Shown piece by piece: positions 1 to 10,968 of a stretch of 64,000 bases of DNA (positions are counted from its first letter, which is position 1; each line of letters starts with the position of its first letter). The position numbers were made by a program, and so were the translations under genes. The DNA comes from Schistocerca nitens (lineage: Eukaryota; Arthropoda; Insecta; Orthoptera; Acrididae): the NCBI RefSeq assembly GCF_023898315.1, contig NC_064619.1:340057650-340121649 (forward strand), written 5' to 3'. The notes under the pieces are model-generated. The model did not search any database and had not been told where the DNA came from. It worked only from the letters and a program-made list of their open reading frames with translations.

Positions 1-1853
1 TTTATATTTTCTAAGTCACTGTTGGTTTCATTCATACCTTGTGGAAGTCTAGACAAAGCGTCACAAGTCATACAAAAATCTAAATTGAAATCTGGATGGC
101 TCAATAAGTTTGCATTCACTAAAGCATGTTTAATTGTATTAAAGTCATTCTGGCACTGTTCCGACCAGATCCAAACTTGATTCTTTCTGAGTAGATTTAG
201 CAGATGTTTACTGTTCAAAAGTGGTTGTGGCAAAAAACGTCTGAAAAATGAACATAGCCCAAGGAATGATTTTAACTGCTTTTTAGTTCGAGGACTAGGA
301 AAGTTTCTGATAGCATCTAATTTACTGGGATCAGGACGTATGCCCTGTGAATTAATGATATGTCCTAAATATTTTATCTCACTGCAACCAAACTTTGATT
401 TTCTAAGATTGGCTGTGACTCCAGCTTGTGCAAATTTTTCTAAAATTCTTTGAAGTGTGTCAACGTGTTCATTCCAAGACTGTGTAGCTATCAGTATATC
501 ATCAACATAGTGTGTGACTGTCTCAACTAAATCATCGCCAAGCACGGTATCCAGGGCTGTAATGAATACCCCAGAACTGACATTCAGTCCGAAAGGTAGA
601 ACACAAAACTGATAGGTTCGCCCCCCGAACATAAATGCAGTATATTTCCGAGAATCAGGAGTGATACTCACCTGCCAAAATGAATTAGCGAGATCTATTG
701 TGGAAAAATACTTTGCACCTAGAAATTTATGTAATTGCTCTTCTAAATTTTCGGGTTTTGTGTGAACTGGTAAAATTATTTCATTAATTGCTCGTGCGTC
801 TAACACTAACCTAATGCTTCCATTTGATTTTTTGACAACAAGTAGAGGACTACAGTAAGGTGAGGTGGATGGTTCAATGACCTTCCAGTCTAACATTTGT
901 TTTAATTCTTGCCACACAGCAGGTCGTTGAGATAACGGTACGTTATATGTCTTGTGGTAGAAGATCTTGTGAGGCTTAACTTCAATCTTGTACGCATACG
1001 TGTTGATAACACCTATTCGTTTGGCAAAAACTTGTAAATATTTGGATAACACTTCCTGTAGTTTTATACGTTCATGTGCACTGAGAGCTGTAGCTTCATT
1101 TATCTTATGATCAAGCAATGTTTTCAAGTCCATTAGCTCTGTGTCAAATGAGTGTGTGTGCGTGTCTTGAATGTCATTGTCAAGTACTAACTGAACCTTG
1201 TACCCTGTACAGTGTTTGTCATGCTTTAGAGTTCTCCTGTCCAAATCAATAATAATTACACTGCCTCTATCATTTAAAATACATTTACCTTTGGAGAAGT
1301 CTATAATGCAGTCCTTCTCGCTCATAATATCTATTCCTAATATGCAATTTGTCACAAGGTTTTGTACAACCAGGAATGGCCATTGTACGGTTCCATTACC
1401 TATTTTAATGTTTACAAAAACTTGCTTCGTAACCCTACATGACTTATTACCTAGTGCAGTAGTTATTTTACAGTTTTGGGCAGGAAACTCAGGCACAGGT
1501 TCCAATTCACACATCTTTTTATAGAAATTAAAAGACAAAACGCTCACAGCTGCACCTGTATCTAGAATAATAGTAGTTGGAATCCCACCTACTACACCAG
1601 TGGTAGATGCTAAAACAATTTCATTTGTGTTTGAACGACATTGTGTACTGTCTTGTAAAAGTTCATCTGATATATTGTTATTGTGGTTGTATCTTATAAA
1701 TAAAACAGGTAATTTTTGTTTAGAATTATTCGGCATATCATTATTCTGATGTTCAACTGTGGTGCCAAATAACTGATTAACATTGAAGTCGCCCCCCAAG
1801 AATTCCTCAGCCACGACCTGGGGCATAGAAGTGACTGTTTCTAGTTTGTTGGA
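1..1853 (-). CDS. Pol polyprotein: retropepsin and reverse transcriptase, partial
   Basis: Polyprotein that cleaves Gag-Pol and copies element RNA into DNA. The frame opens right after a stop at 1856-1854 and stays open to the window edge. A retropepsin active site (Asp-Thr-Gly-Ala) is at 1562-1551. The reverse transcriptase palm follows, with VLDARAIN-type and FSTIDL-type blocks at about 830-700 and the catalytic Tyr-Val-Asp-Asp at 509-498. The connection region continues to the edge. Pol codons are in the -1 frame relative to gag and overlap its end by about a dozen bases, so expression probably needs a -1 ribosomal frameshift. It has no own start codon near the junction. The RT type is Ty3/gypsy by its block order and wording. 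Confidence 0.85.
1841..1853 (-). promoter_or_regulatory. Candidate -1 frameshift region at gag end
   Basis: Gag ends ...CCA ACA AAC TAG and the pol frame is open only from 1853 down, so any shift must happen in these 13 bases. The A-site part (A AAC) is shift-prone but the preceding ACA does not complete a canonical XXXYYYZ heptamer. No structure was modelled. Confidence 0.45.
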
Positions 1854-4045
1854 TTAGCATTTGTACTAGGTACTGACACAGATTGAGGTTGTGTGTCAGG
1901 TGTCATTTCTATTATATTCACATTCGGATATTGCCTATTGTGATCTCCAAACTTTTGCGGTTGTTGTTGCTGTTGCGTATTATAACTTACCTGTCGGTCA
2001 TAAGGTATGCTCCAATTTTGTCCTGGTGGCTGCTGTGGTAAAGCAGTGTTTGAATGAAAGTACTGATCGTTACGAGTCCAGCCTTGACGCTGTCTTGGCT
2101 CGTAGTTATTATTATTTCTGTTTCTGTTTGTGTTTTTGTTGTTGCCTATGTATCCGTTGTTACCGTTGTAGTTATTACCGCGGTGCCTTTTGTATGGATT
2201 GCCGCATGAAGTGTTATTACTGTTGTAACTATTGTTTGTATTGGAATACGCGTGTTGATTTTGATTTCCGTATTGAGACGGCATGTGAGTTTGCTGTTTT
2301 TGTTGTACCGCGTATCCAACTGTGGGCGCGCCAGAATTGAGTTGGCAAGCCTGCATGTTTTGCATTCCACTAGTGTAAACATTGTGGCTGCTGTTTTGCC
2401 GCGCGAAACGCTGATCTTCAAGTAACATGTCAACCGAATCTAAAGCTGTTAAAAAATAATCTGAATCGTCATCCGGGATATGTAGGAGTTTTTCTTTAAC
2501 GTTGAAAGGCAATTTGGCCTTCAACGCACGGAGTATATCGCGTGTTGCGACTGGTTCGTCTAAAAAGTGTCCCATGTTCAAGTATTTTTCAAAATATCTG
2601 CGTAAGTTGCCATTTTTACTGTTAAAAGTTTCAGGTTCTAGAATTTGTCTTCTGAGTCGCTCCTGGACGGATTGCGACCAGAATTTGTTCAGAAAAGCAC
2701 GCTCAAACTCACTGTACGTGGTACATACGTCAGCTTGACTGTATGCCCAGACAGCTGCATCGCCTTGGATGTAACCGACAATATATGAAATCTTTTTCCG
2801 GTCACTCCAAGTGCGTGGAAATGCGTTACTAAAAGATTTAAGAAAAATCACCGGATGAATGGTTCGTTTTTCTGGGATAAAAATCTGAAATTGCCTGTGT
2901 TTCATTAAGCTTTCTTCTTCCTTTGCATTGTGATATGGATTTGTTCCACTGTAATTACTGCAATGTTCAGCTGGCGAGTAATTACAATAATGTTGCTGTG
3001 GTTTACCATGATAATAGCTTGTGTTTGTGTTTGTACATCGTGGTATGTGTTGTAGTCGTGGTGTGTTTTGTTCTTGTGTGTTTGTCGTGTGCGGTATGTG
3101 TGTGTCATACTCGAATGTATATTGGTTCCTGAACTGTACATTTTGACTGATATTTTCGTTACATTCAGACTGTGGTCGATCGGTGAATTGTGTCATTGGT
3201 CCAGTGACGGATTGTACTGCGTCACTGATCAGCTGTTTGTTATTAGTAATGTATTGCGCTACGGAGTCGTGCACAATTGTTGGTAAATTTTCACGTAGGC
3301 ATCTATCAAAATGTTTGTCTTTGTTCACTACCCAATCATGAAATTCTTTATTAATGTTTTGAAAATGAGCTGTAGCATCAGATTGTAAGATGTCAGTCAG
3401 GTGTTGTTCAACATTGTCAAATTTATTCTGTACGTCAGTAATTCGTTTTTCAAGGTTGTCGTGTACTGAAGGATATGTTTGAATTTGTTCAGTAAGAACT
3501 TCACACGTGACATTAAGATTTTTTACTTGTGTCTGTAAAAGTGCTACGTCAGTTGTAGTCTTTTCTTGTGTCGTATTAAGCTGGGAAAATTTAGTACTGA
3601 GTTCAGTCATCTGTTTGGTCAGTGTGGCGTCTATAAGTTCCACACGTTTACATAAAGTGTCATTACTCGTCTTGAGTGCTATGAGGTCAGATTTAATTTC
3701 GTCATTTTGTGTCTGTAAGGTTGCCATGTTTTCGGCGTTCTGTTTCATTATCATTTGTAACATGTCGGCAATGTTTACCGTTTGCAACGTCTGTGCCCCC
3801 GCCGCGTCATTAGACGTGACGTCATGCATTAACATGGGCTCTGACTGAGACTTTGAAATTTTTGTGGTGGACGGCCTATTGTCAAAATTTCCGTCAACAC
3901 TTGCGTCAATGTTTGATAAATCGTCACTACCGGTTGCTGTCGTAAAGTCATTTTCTAACATTTGTCTCTCGTCCGAGTCGGATTGTGTCTGAATAGTACG
4001 TCTTTGCTGTTCCATTTTTGCGTATTGATTTCTAGTCATTACCAT
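1841..4045 (-). CDS. Gag capsid protein of LTR-A
   Basis: Structural protein of the retrotransposon particle, 734 residues, no internal stop. The N-terminal 85 residues are polar. Residues about 90-230 have many hydrophobic heptads, a likely coiled coil. A retrotransposon-gag capsid domain lies near residues 390-560 (blocks like WSDRKKISYIVGYIQGDAA, then FWSQSVQERLRRQ). The C-terminal tail is extremely rich in Asn and Gln with a basic patch (KRHRGNN) and no CCHC zinc knuckle, so RNA binding probably relies on the basic Asn-rich tail. The start is the first ATG after the leader. The gene ends in a TAG that overlaps the start of the pol frame. Confidence 0.85.
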   Translation of the reverse strand: MVMTRNQYAKMEQQRRTIQTQSDSDERQMLENDFTTATGSDDLSNIDASVDGNFDNRPSTTKISKSQSEPMLMHDVTSNDAAGAQTLQTVNIADMLQMIMKQNAENMATLQTQNDEIKSDLIALKTSNDTLCKRVELIDATLTKQMTELSTKFSQLNTTQEKTTTDVALLQTQVKNLNVTCEVLTEQIQTYPSVHDNLEKRITDVQNKFDNVEQHLTDILQSDATAHFQNINKEFHDWVVNKDKHFDRCLRENLPTIVHDSVAQYITNNKQLISDAVQSVTGPMTQFTDRPQSECNENISQNVQFRNQYTFEYDTHIPHTTNTQEQNTPRLQHIPRCTNTNTSYYHGKPQQHYCNYSPAEHCSNYSGTNPYHNAKEEESLMKHRQFQIFIPEKRTIHPVIFLKSFSNAFPRTWSDRKKISYIVGYIQGDAAVWAYSQADVCTTYSEFERAFLNKFWSQSVQERLRRQILEPETFNSKNGNLRRYFEKYLNMGHFLDEPVATRDILRALKAKLPFNVKEKLLHIPDDDSDYFLTALDSVDMLLEDQRFARQNSSHNVYTSGMQNMQACQLNSGAPTVGYAVQQKQQTHMPSQYGNQNQHAYSNTNNSYNSNNTSCGNPYKRHRGNNYNGNNGYIGNNKNTNRNRNNNNYEPRQRQGWTRNDQYFHSNTALPQQPPGQNWSIPYDRQVSYNTQQQQQPQKFGDHNRQYPNVNIIEMTPDTQPQSVSVPSTNANPTN

Positions 4046-4563
4046 GCCACACGTGATTTATGTTTCAACAAAATATTTGACACTGATTTTAAAATGAAAT
4101 GCAGTTGAGCATGAATCGCTCGTAGCAACAATGGCTGTCCCGTTAATTTAAAAATATAAACTGAATTTGAGATTATTGGTAATGGCTGCTGGCCATGTTA
4201 CATCATATCGTACGGAAGTCGGCCATATTGTACACTCGTGTATTGGTATTGTTGGATACGTTATTGTTTAGGAAAAAGTGCTAAGAATGAAATTTGTTAC
4301 TGAAAACTGTTATGCGCGAAAGAAACACTACAGAATTTACTGAAAAGCTAATACACTGAATTATACGTCTGGTCAAGCCTGCTAATGCAAAGATGCTGCG
4401 TCTTACCTTATTTTGCTGGAAGCTTCATTGCGTCTTCCGGCAAAACTTTAGAATTGGAAAATATCTTCAGATTTTCATTATCTCTCATACATTCACGTCC
4501 AGGTCCAGAAAGTTGATTTTTGACATGAAACAAAAAGAACAATGTAACAAATGACAAAATAAC
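4046..4563 (-). other. Leader (5' UTR) of LTR-A
   Basis: Roughly 500 bases between the primer binding site and the gag start, with no open frame of note. This is the expected place for packaging signals; none can be recognised by eye. Confidence 0.5.
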
Positions 4564-4583
4564 AAGTCCTGTCACGGTCGCCA
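4564..4583 (-). promoter_or_regulatory. Primer binding site, tRNA-Arg type
   Basis: The minus strand reads TGGCGACCGTGACAGGACTT. This matches the 3' end of an arginine tRNA, the primer used by mdg1/412-type Ty3 elements of insects. It marks the inner edge of the 5' LTR at 4584. Confidence 0.75.
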
Positions 4584-5290
4584 ATATAAAATAAATAAAA
4601 ATAAAATGGAATAAAATATTAATGATTAATTATTCTGTATGTATGATGATTGGTTGTAATTGGTATTTGCTTATCTGGAACGTGGACGTTTAATTATTCG
4701 GTATCAGACGCTTGACAATGGCTATTTGGAAAAGGCAATGTAACTCGTAGTTGACCGTGATAGAAAACTGAAATAATCGGACTTCGTAATTAAATCGTTT
4801 TCAAAGACTGCTGCGGTAGGTACGGACTCATGATCTAATCTCAATATTACAATGATTTGCCAGCCATGCCAATACGTCGTACAGAGGTGATTGTCTACTA
4901 AACATAAAAAAGTTACACAGTTAGTTAAATCAGATATATTCAATGAAATAGCCTACAGTTCATAATCCTACTTACTTTTATAAATATAAATTCATTACAG
5001 AATCGAGTGCCTAGTGTGGTTGCAACTCGCAGTATTCTTCTATAACATGAAAATATGGCGGTGTGCCAGACAATAAAATAAAATACGTGCTTCTCGCACC
5101 ACTTCTACCTGAGCTCCTTCTTCTCTTAATCAAACATAAGAGTAACGTAATTATTCTTTTGTCTTTATCAGCGACACAGCGCTGCAGTTGTGTGCCATAG
5201 GCTTTATTTATTAGTCACTGATTATTTATTTAATTAATATTTCGCGTTTCCGCGGAAACTCACGCTCGGCATGCAAATGTGCCTTTATAG
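4584..5290 (-). repeat. 5' LTR of LTR-A, outer boundary approximate
   Basis: AT-rich region directly upstream of the primer site. On the minus strand it ends ...TATATT. A possible TATA motif (CTATAAAGG) is at about 5292-5284 and a second AT-rich candidate at about 5215-5205. The outer end cannot be fixed because the partner LTR is outside the window. Confidence 0.5.
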
Positions 5291-5526
5291 GTCGCCTACT
5301 GACGGTGATAGGAGTGATAACGATGACTGCAATAGACTATTGTGATGCTGTGTGGTGTACCGATCACCCTAACCAGCAAGTTTGCTGTCTTTCAGTGAAA
5401 CTGAAACTGAGCCATTGGGATTCACTTCACCTGTTTTTGGAAAACCTATTTTGTCCGGTGTCAAGAGGAGCAAACGCAAAAGGCTAGTGGTCTATCAAAC
5501 GTTGGCAGTTAAAACATATGGCGAAT

Positions 5527-6040
5527 GATGGTACCCCTTAGGGAACTGGCAGCAAGGAATGGGAAAGGACATCAGGTGTACGCAGTGTGTATGCCGGGAG
5601 TCTCATTTGACATTTTGAAGAGGCTATTCCAGTAGTCATTTATGGAACAGGGTGCAACCAACTACAGATTATGGCGCACATTGGAACAAATTATGCCTGT
5701 CGTCTGGCCTCTGAGGACATAGTTGGGTCAATCTGGCGACTGGCAGAGAAGGTTGAGAAGATCATCCTTGCTCATCTAGTTTCAACAAAGCTCACAATTT
5801 GCAACATTGTTCCCAGAGCTAATCGTGATCCTTTGGTTCTGAGTCGAGTGGATGGACTGAACCACAGACTTTGAAAGTTCTGTGACAAACAAGGCTGCGA
5901 TTTCTTCGACTTCCCCATGGGATTGAGAACTGTAGGTTCCCCCCAAATGGGTCAGGTGTGCATTATAAGTCAGAGGCTGCTACTCAGCTAGCTGACTGTG
6001 TGTGGGGTGCACACAGGGTTTTCTTAGATTAGGTGACTCT
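5527..6040 (+). pseudogene. LINE-A ORF1 remnant with SGNH/GDSL-like esterase domain
   Basis: Two frames together give an SGNH-hydrolase-like domain. A block reading CMPGVSFDILKRLF is at about 5586-5630, an HIGTN block (normally HVGTND) at about 5675-5690, and the C-terminal GVHYKSEAATQLAD at about 5958-6000 carries the His of the usual Asp-X-X-His pair. CR1-clade LINEs are known to have an esterase in ORF1, thought to help membrane or RNP steps. The reading is broken by a frameshift near 5630-5670 and by a stop at 5872. Confidence 0.65.
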
Positions 6041-6111
6041 TCATCCAATACAGATAACGATAGCTACAAGACTGTAGAAAACCCACAACTATCAGTGTAA
6101 GATCGAAAGAA

Positions 6112-6660
6112 ATGTCTCCCACAGTTGAGAGTATTAAAGTCCTAATGGTAAACAGCCGAGGCATTCACAACAAAGAGCGTCAGAAAAGCAGTGAATCTGA
6201 TGTAATACTAGGTTCAGAAAGCTGGTTGAAACTTGAAATTGATAGCAATGAGATTTTTGGGGAAATTTTGAGTGTATATGTCAAGGAAAGGCAAATGGGA
6301 AATGGAGGTTGAGTATTTGTTGCAGTAGACAAGAAACTAAATCCACCAAGATAGAAATTGAAGCTGGATGTGAGACTGTTTGACTCAGTATCAGGGATGG
6401 GCATAGAATGATAACTGGATCCTTCTATCGCCCACCTGACTCGTCCCCTGATGTAACCAAACACTTCAGAGAAAACCTCAGTTCACTTGTATGTAAGTTC
6501 CCTAATCATAATGTAGTCATCGGTGGAGACTTAAATCATCTTACAATTAAATGGGAAAATTACAGTTTAATTAGTGGTGAGTGTGGCGAGATGTCCTGTA
6601 AAATATTACATAATGCTTTCTCTGAAAACTATCTAGAATGAACCCCACTCATGATAAAAT
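6112..6660 (+). pseudogene. LINE-A ORF2, apurinic-like endonuclease part
   Basis: Endonuclease that would nick target DNA to prime reverse transcription. Visible blocks are VLMVNSRGIHNK at the start, SESWL (the catalytic Glu block) near 6217, TGSFYRPP near 6412 and VVIGGDLNH near 6515 (usual form IGGDFN). A SDHGA-like block (6728-6740), the last catalytic His motif, is in another frame. There is a stop at 6310 and at least two further breaks. Confidence 0.7.
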
Positions 6661-7045
6661 ATTTTGGATCGAATGGCAAAAACAGATCTGATCCTTTGAG
6701 GGCGTCCACATCGAAACTGGTATCAGTGACCATGGCGCGACTGTGGCAACAATGATTACCAAACTACAAAGGACAACTAAAACAGCAGAAAGATACATAA
6801 GTTCAGTAAAGAAGGTTAAAAAAAAACAGTAATGTCATATCTCAGAGAGGAACTAGAAACTTTCAGCACAGGTCGGAGGCTTGTAGAGGAACTATCGCTC
6901 AATTTTAAAACAATAGTTGAAATTGCACTGAGTAGATATGTGTCCAGTCGTACAAACAGTTCATAACAGAGGGGAACCTACGTAGTTTATAGTCGCTGTA
7001 CAGAAAGTTCTAAAGAACCAGAGGTTACTGCATATTAGGCGTAAA

Positions 7046-8220
7046 ATGAAGCGTATGGCTATAGATAGAGAGGTGTTGAATGAAAAACGTCTGGCTGTCA
7101 AGAGAACAATGCATGATGCCTTTAGTGACTACCATACCAGAAAATTGTCAAATGATATTTCACAAAACCCAAAGAAATTCTGTTCTTTTGCAAAGGCTAG
7201 TGTCCAGTCCCTAGCGAAAGAGACAGGAACTGAAATTTGAGGGCAGCCAAGCAAAATCTGAAATGCTTAAATCCGTTTTCAAATGTTCCTTTTCAAAGGA
7301 AAACCCAGGAGAATTGCCCCAATTTAATTCTAGTACCACTGAAAAGATGAAAATAAGTATTATTATCAGTGGTGTTGAGAAAGAGCTGAAATCGTTAAAA
7401 TCGAACAAACCTCCAGGGCCTGATGAAATCCCTAACAGATTCTGTACTTAATTTGCGGCAGAGTTAGCTCCTCGTCTAACTATAATCTGCCGTTGATCTC
7501 CGGAACAAAAAAATAGTGCTCAGTTCTTGGAAAAGAGCACTGAAGCACAAGAAGCGTAGTAGAAGTGATCCAAGAAACTACCGTCGAATACCCTTGACAT
7601 AGATTTGTTGTAGAATCTTAGAACATATTCTGAGCTCATATATAGTGAGACATCTTGAACAGAATGACATCTTCAGTGCCAACCAGCATGGATTCAGAAA
7701 ACATCGACCATGTGAAACCCAACTCGTACTTTTCTCACATGACATACTGAAAGCTTTGGCTCAAGGAGGTCTGGTAGATGTATTTCTTGATTTCCGAACA
7801 GCATTTGACTCAGCACCACATCTACGCTTACTGTCAAAAGTACGACTGTATGGGGCATCAAAGGACGCAGAGATTCATCGTGAGATGTATAAGTTACTTC
7901 AAGTGTGCCCCAGGAAAGTGATTTTGGACCCTTGCTGATCATGTTGTGTTTAATTGCCTTTCAGCAACGTTAATAGTAATCTCCGTTTTTTACAGATGAT
8001 ACAAGTACTATCTGGGGGAATCTTTTGCATAAGTATTCAGTCAGACCGAGGAAGTCTATTAACGGAGCTTCGTGAACCCACTTTAAGCGATGACTCCAGA
8101 AATATACTACAGTCCCCTACGAATCGCTCACATAGGGATCTTGAGGAAAAGATTACAATAATTACTGCACGCACAGAAGCATTCAAACAATCATTCTTCC
8201 CGCGTTCCATACATGAATGA
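7046..8220 (+). pseudogene. LINE-A ORF2, reverse transcriptase part
   Basis: RT remnant. Blocks in order: SLKSNKPPGPDEIPNRF (7396-7443), NYRRIPLT (about 7577), HGFRKHRPCETQLV (7689-7730), VDVFLDFRTAFDSAPH (7776-7820) and the catalytic FTDDT (about 7988-8003, in a shifted frame). The C-terminal block RTEAFKQSFFPRSIHEWNG follows at 8170-8230. Stops lie at about 7449 and 7936. Wording matches the CR1/L2 group. Confidence 0.75.
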
Positions 8221-8510
8221 AATGGGAAGAAACCCTAATAACCGGTACAATGGAATATACCCTCTGCCATACATCTCACAGTGGTTTGCAGAGTAAACAT
8301 GTAGATGCAAATGTAATGAGTTGTTATGGTCAATCATTCACAAATCAAGCATGGAACATGTGTGTCAATTCAAAGGCAGTGTGGCGCACTGAAGATTTGT
8401 CACAAACACGTCACGCTTATTATTAAATGTCAATTAATAACGCATCAACGATATAAGCCTCCAAGATATACTACGAGAACCAACACAGGAGGCTACAATC
8501 ACATGACCAT

Positions 8511-8600
8511 GGGTTAGCGTAATGGTTAAGGGCGTGGTTAACGGAATCGAAGGATGTAGTTTCGCATTCTGCTGTGTGCATGTCTTTTTCGTCAGCTGCG
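8511..8600 (+). repeat. Possible decayed tRNA-derived SINE head
   Basis: GGGTTAGCGTAATGGTTAAG resembles a Pol III A box, and a worn B-box-like stretch (GTAGTTTCGCATTC) sits 35-40 bases later, followed by a T run at 8584. No tail or target duplication was found, so this is tentative. Confidence 0.4.
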
Positions 8601-9086
8601 CGTTGTTAATATATTCTGAGATTTTCTTATGAATTTAATGCAAGTATGTTCTGCAATATTCGATGTTATTTAAGATTTCCGTTTAATTAGAGAACGAGGG
8701 ATGAAAAAAATATTTTACGATTTCCGAGTGTGTGATTAGGCAGGACCTGGGGGAGACTTGCATATTGCCGGACACCTTAGGTTGTATTAAAACAAAAACT
8801 TTTTTAAACACATAGGAAATGGAAGTACAACGATTGCAAAGTTAAAGTGTTTGCTTATTACAAAAAGCAGTAATTTTTCAAAATACGATACTTTAGCACG
8901 TCAGATAAACAAATAAAAAAAGTTCACAAATGACTATGGTGGAAAACCATTGCCCAGTATCAGACACCTTACAAACTCATTAATTACAACTGCAGTTATT
9001 CATTTTTTGGCTAACAAGTGATACTTCTGATTAATTTATAAGTCGCTCTAAACAAACGGTATGGAAAAAAGATAACAGGGTAATGT

Positions 9087-10968
9087 TTAAGCATGGCAGT
9101 TGTCACACTTATAGTAAAGGAGATTTTCTTGGTACGCACAAGCCACATGAACCCATCCCTTGCATGACGTGCACTGAACGCAATCTTCATTTGTCGATTC
9201 CCTGCAAATAATACACTCTTCATTAGTGGCAATTTTAGAACATCCATTCCGTGGACTATTTGTCAGGAAGTGATCTTTTCGATTTACTTTCACTTTTCTT
9301 TGTTTCTTGTTCTGATTACTGTTCTGAGCCTGGTTTTGTATTTTCTTTCCTTTTCTTCAGACTGCTTTTGCAAGCTTCTCTCCAGATTCCTTTAACTTCT
9401 TCTCCAACATATCTTTATAGGGGCTGTCAGTTAATATTTCGCTTTTTTCACTTCTTCTCTTCCTACTGACAATTTTATTTCTCGCTTTCTCTGACACTGG
9501 AGAAATTCTGTCTGTTACTGTTTGCAGTAAGGAAGAAATGCAGTTTACATGTCCACTGAAGTACCCAGAAGTGGACGGAGGAGAAGCGGGAACAGAATGT
9601 GCCGTGGAAAGACTTGTTGATGCAATGCAGGGCACGGTGGCATCTGCTGGCCACGAGGGCACTGGTTCAATCGTTGACACAGAAGGAAATGCAATTGCAG
9701 CCCCTGGTTCTTCTGAAGAAGCATTTAGCCCAACAGCACCAAAAACGGTTGGTCTTGAAATAATTGTCGGACTATCCACAGAGAAGTGAGTTGCAGCCAG
9801 GAAGTCTTAATCTGTAAAGATGTCTTTCTTTAATGGGTGGAGCCCAGTGCAGGATAACCCACAAGTTGCAAGGTCCATCCTGCAAATAGCTTTGAAAGCA
9901 GTCCCAACCAAACCAGCAGTGTCCCTTTGAGTTATTTTAAGAGCATGATATTTGTTCATCCATCTAACACAGGCTTCATTGTAAGCCGCTTTGAAGCGTC
10001 ACATTACTGCACGCTCAAATGGTTGAAGTTTGTGTGTAACGTGAGTAGGTATGGTTAACATATACACATTATTGTTTCTTGCTTACAAAATTACTTGAAG
10101 TTACTTGTGTGAGCTGTGGCCATCTAAAATTATAACAGCAGGACTCCCCAAAGTTGGGTTCACACGAGCAACTAACATCTTTAGCCAAAGCAAAAATGAA
10201 TTTGCAGTGATCTACCCACTTTCTTCACAAGCGAAGCTACTCCCCTCTGGTGCATCCTTTTTTAGCTCCTCAGCCATTTTCTTTCTCCCAAATCCAAATA
10301 AGAAGGGTAGAAAAACATCACCTGTAGCGTTGATTGTTAGCAACACAATTACATTTCTTCCTTTTTCTCTTGACGTGATTTTAATAACTTGGTTTTTGCA
10401 TTTTTGGGACAAAACCATTGTGAAACTTTCATGAACCACTGACACACCAGTTTCGTCACAGTTGAAGATTTTTGAGGGATCGAATTTGTATTTTGTTAAC
10501 ATTTCTTCATACTTGTTATATACCAACTCAACTTTTTCTTTGTTGAAGCCGACAGCCCTTTGGACACTCGTTGACTGATATTTTCGCAAAGAGAGTTCAG
10601 GATGTCGGCCTATAAACTGATAGTAAAATTTATCACCTGTTCTCTGTTTTTCTTTATTGAATTAGTGCGGAATTTTAAGGTGCTCAGACATTTCAAATAC
10701 AAATTTTAAAAATTATCTTTTACTCATTGGCATCATTCTATTATCTAGGTCTACCAAATGCTCAACTAAGTTTGATTCTAAGTTTTCTGAAAAGGTATGT
10801 TTGAAACGATCAGTCTCGGGCTCCATTTAAACATCCCCGTCATGTTTTAAAAGATTTAAAAATGAAACGAAGCCTGCCTTATTCCCATTTTGTCGTTTAG
10901 GACTTGCTCAATAGCAGTCTTCACGTTATCCTCGGACCAAAGTCCCCTTTTTTTCTCTGTATCCATGG
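9087..10968 (-). pseudogene. Tigger-like DDE transposase with C-terminal PHD-like finger
   Basis: DNA-cutting transposase, broken by several stops. The start is at about 10966 (MDTEKKRGLWSEDNVKTA), entering a helix-turn-helix region. The DDE_1 core at 10610-10200 has HPELSLRKYQSTS, FNCDETGV (first Asp) and FLFGFGRKK. The second Asp is in ILDGHSSHK (about 10125) and the third block reads HKLQPFERAVM (about 10020), with Glu where pogo-type enzymes usually have Asp. A Ser/Pro-rich linker (9779-9357) follows. The C-terminus (9285-9087) has CIIC..CVQC..CKGW.HVAC..CDNC, a PHD/zinc-ribbon arrangement common in insect pogo-like transposases. The Cys/His set is complete but lies beyond the stops. Confidence 0.75.

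Larger units (their letters stand above)
1..5290 (-). mobile_element. Ty3/gypsy-type LTR retrotransposon (LTR-A), 3' end outside window
   Basis: Read on the minus strand the order is 5' LTR (about 5290-4584), primer binding site, leader, gag (4045-1841), then protease and reverse transcriptase running off the window at position 1. The gag frame is open over 734 codons and I saw no stop in the pol frame from 1853 to 1, so this copy looks young. RNase H, integrase and the 3' LTR would lie outside. The right boundary is uncertain: no second LTR is available for comparison, and the upstream edge could be anywhere from about 5220 to 5300, next to a plus-strand LINE. Confidence 0.85.
5290..8310 (+). 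mobile_element. CR1/L2-like LINE (LINE-A), decayed, nearly full-length layout
   Basis: Non-LTR retrotransposon relic with ORF1 (about 5527-6040) then ORF2 (endonuclease from 6112, RT from about 7380, tail to about 8310). Many stops and frameshifts break both. Part of the region after the RT palm is deleted: only about 200 bases separate the catalytic block at 7993 from the conserved C-terminal block at 8160. The 3' end carries CAGAGTAAACATGTAGATG, matched by another copy at 40458-40480. The 5' boundary with LTR-A is approximate. Confidence 0.75.

Noticed and set aside
1891-3848. Cys/Val-rich plus-strand frames
   Set aside because: They are the reverse of the Asn/Gln-rich gag coding sequence; composition is explained by that gene.
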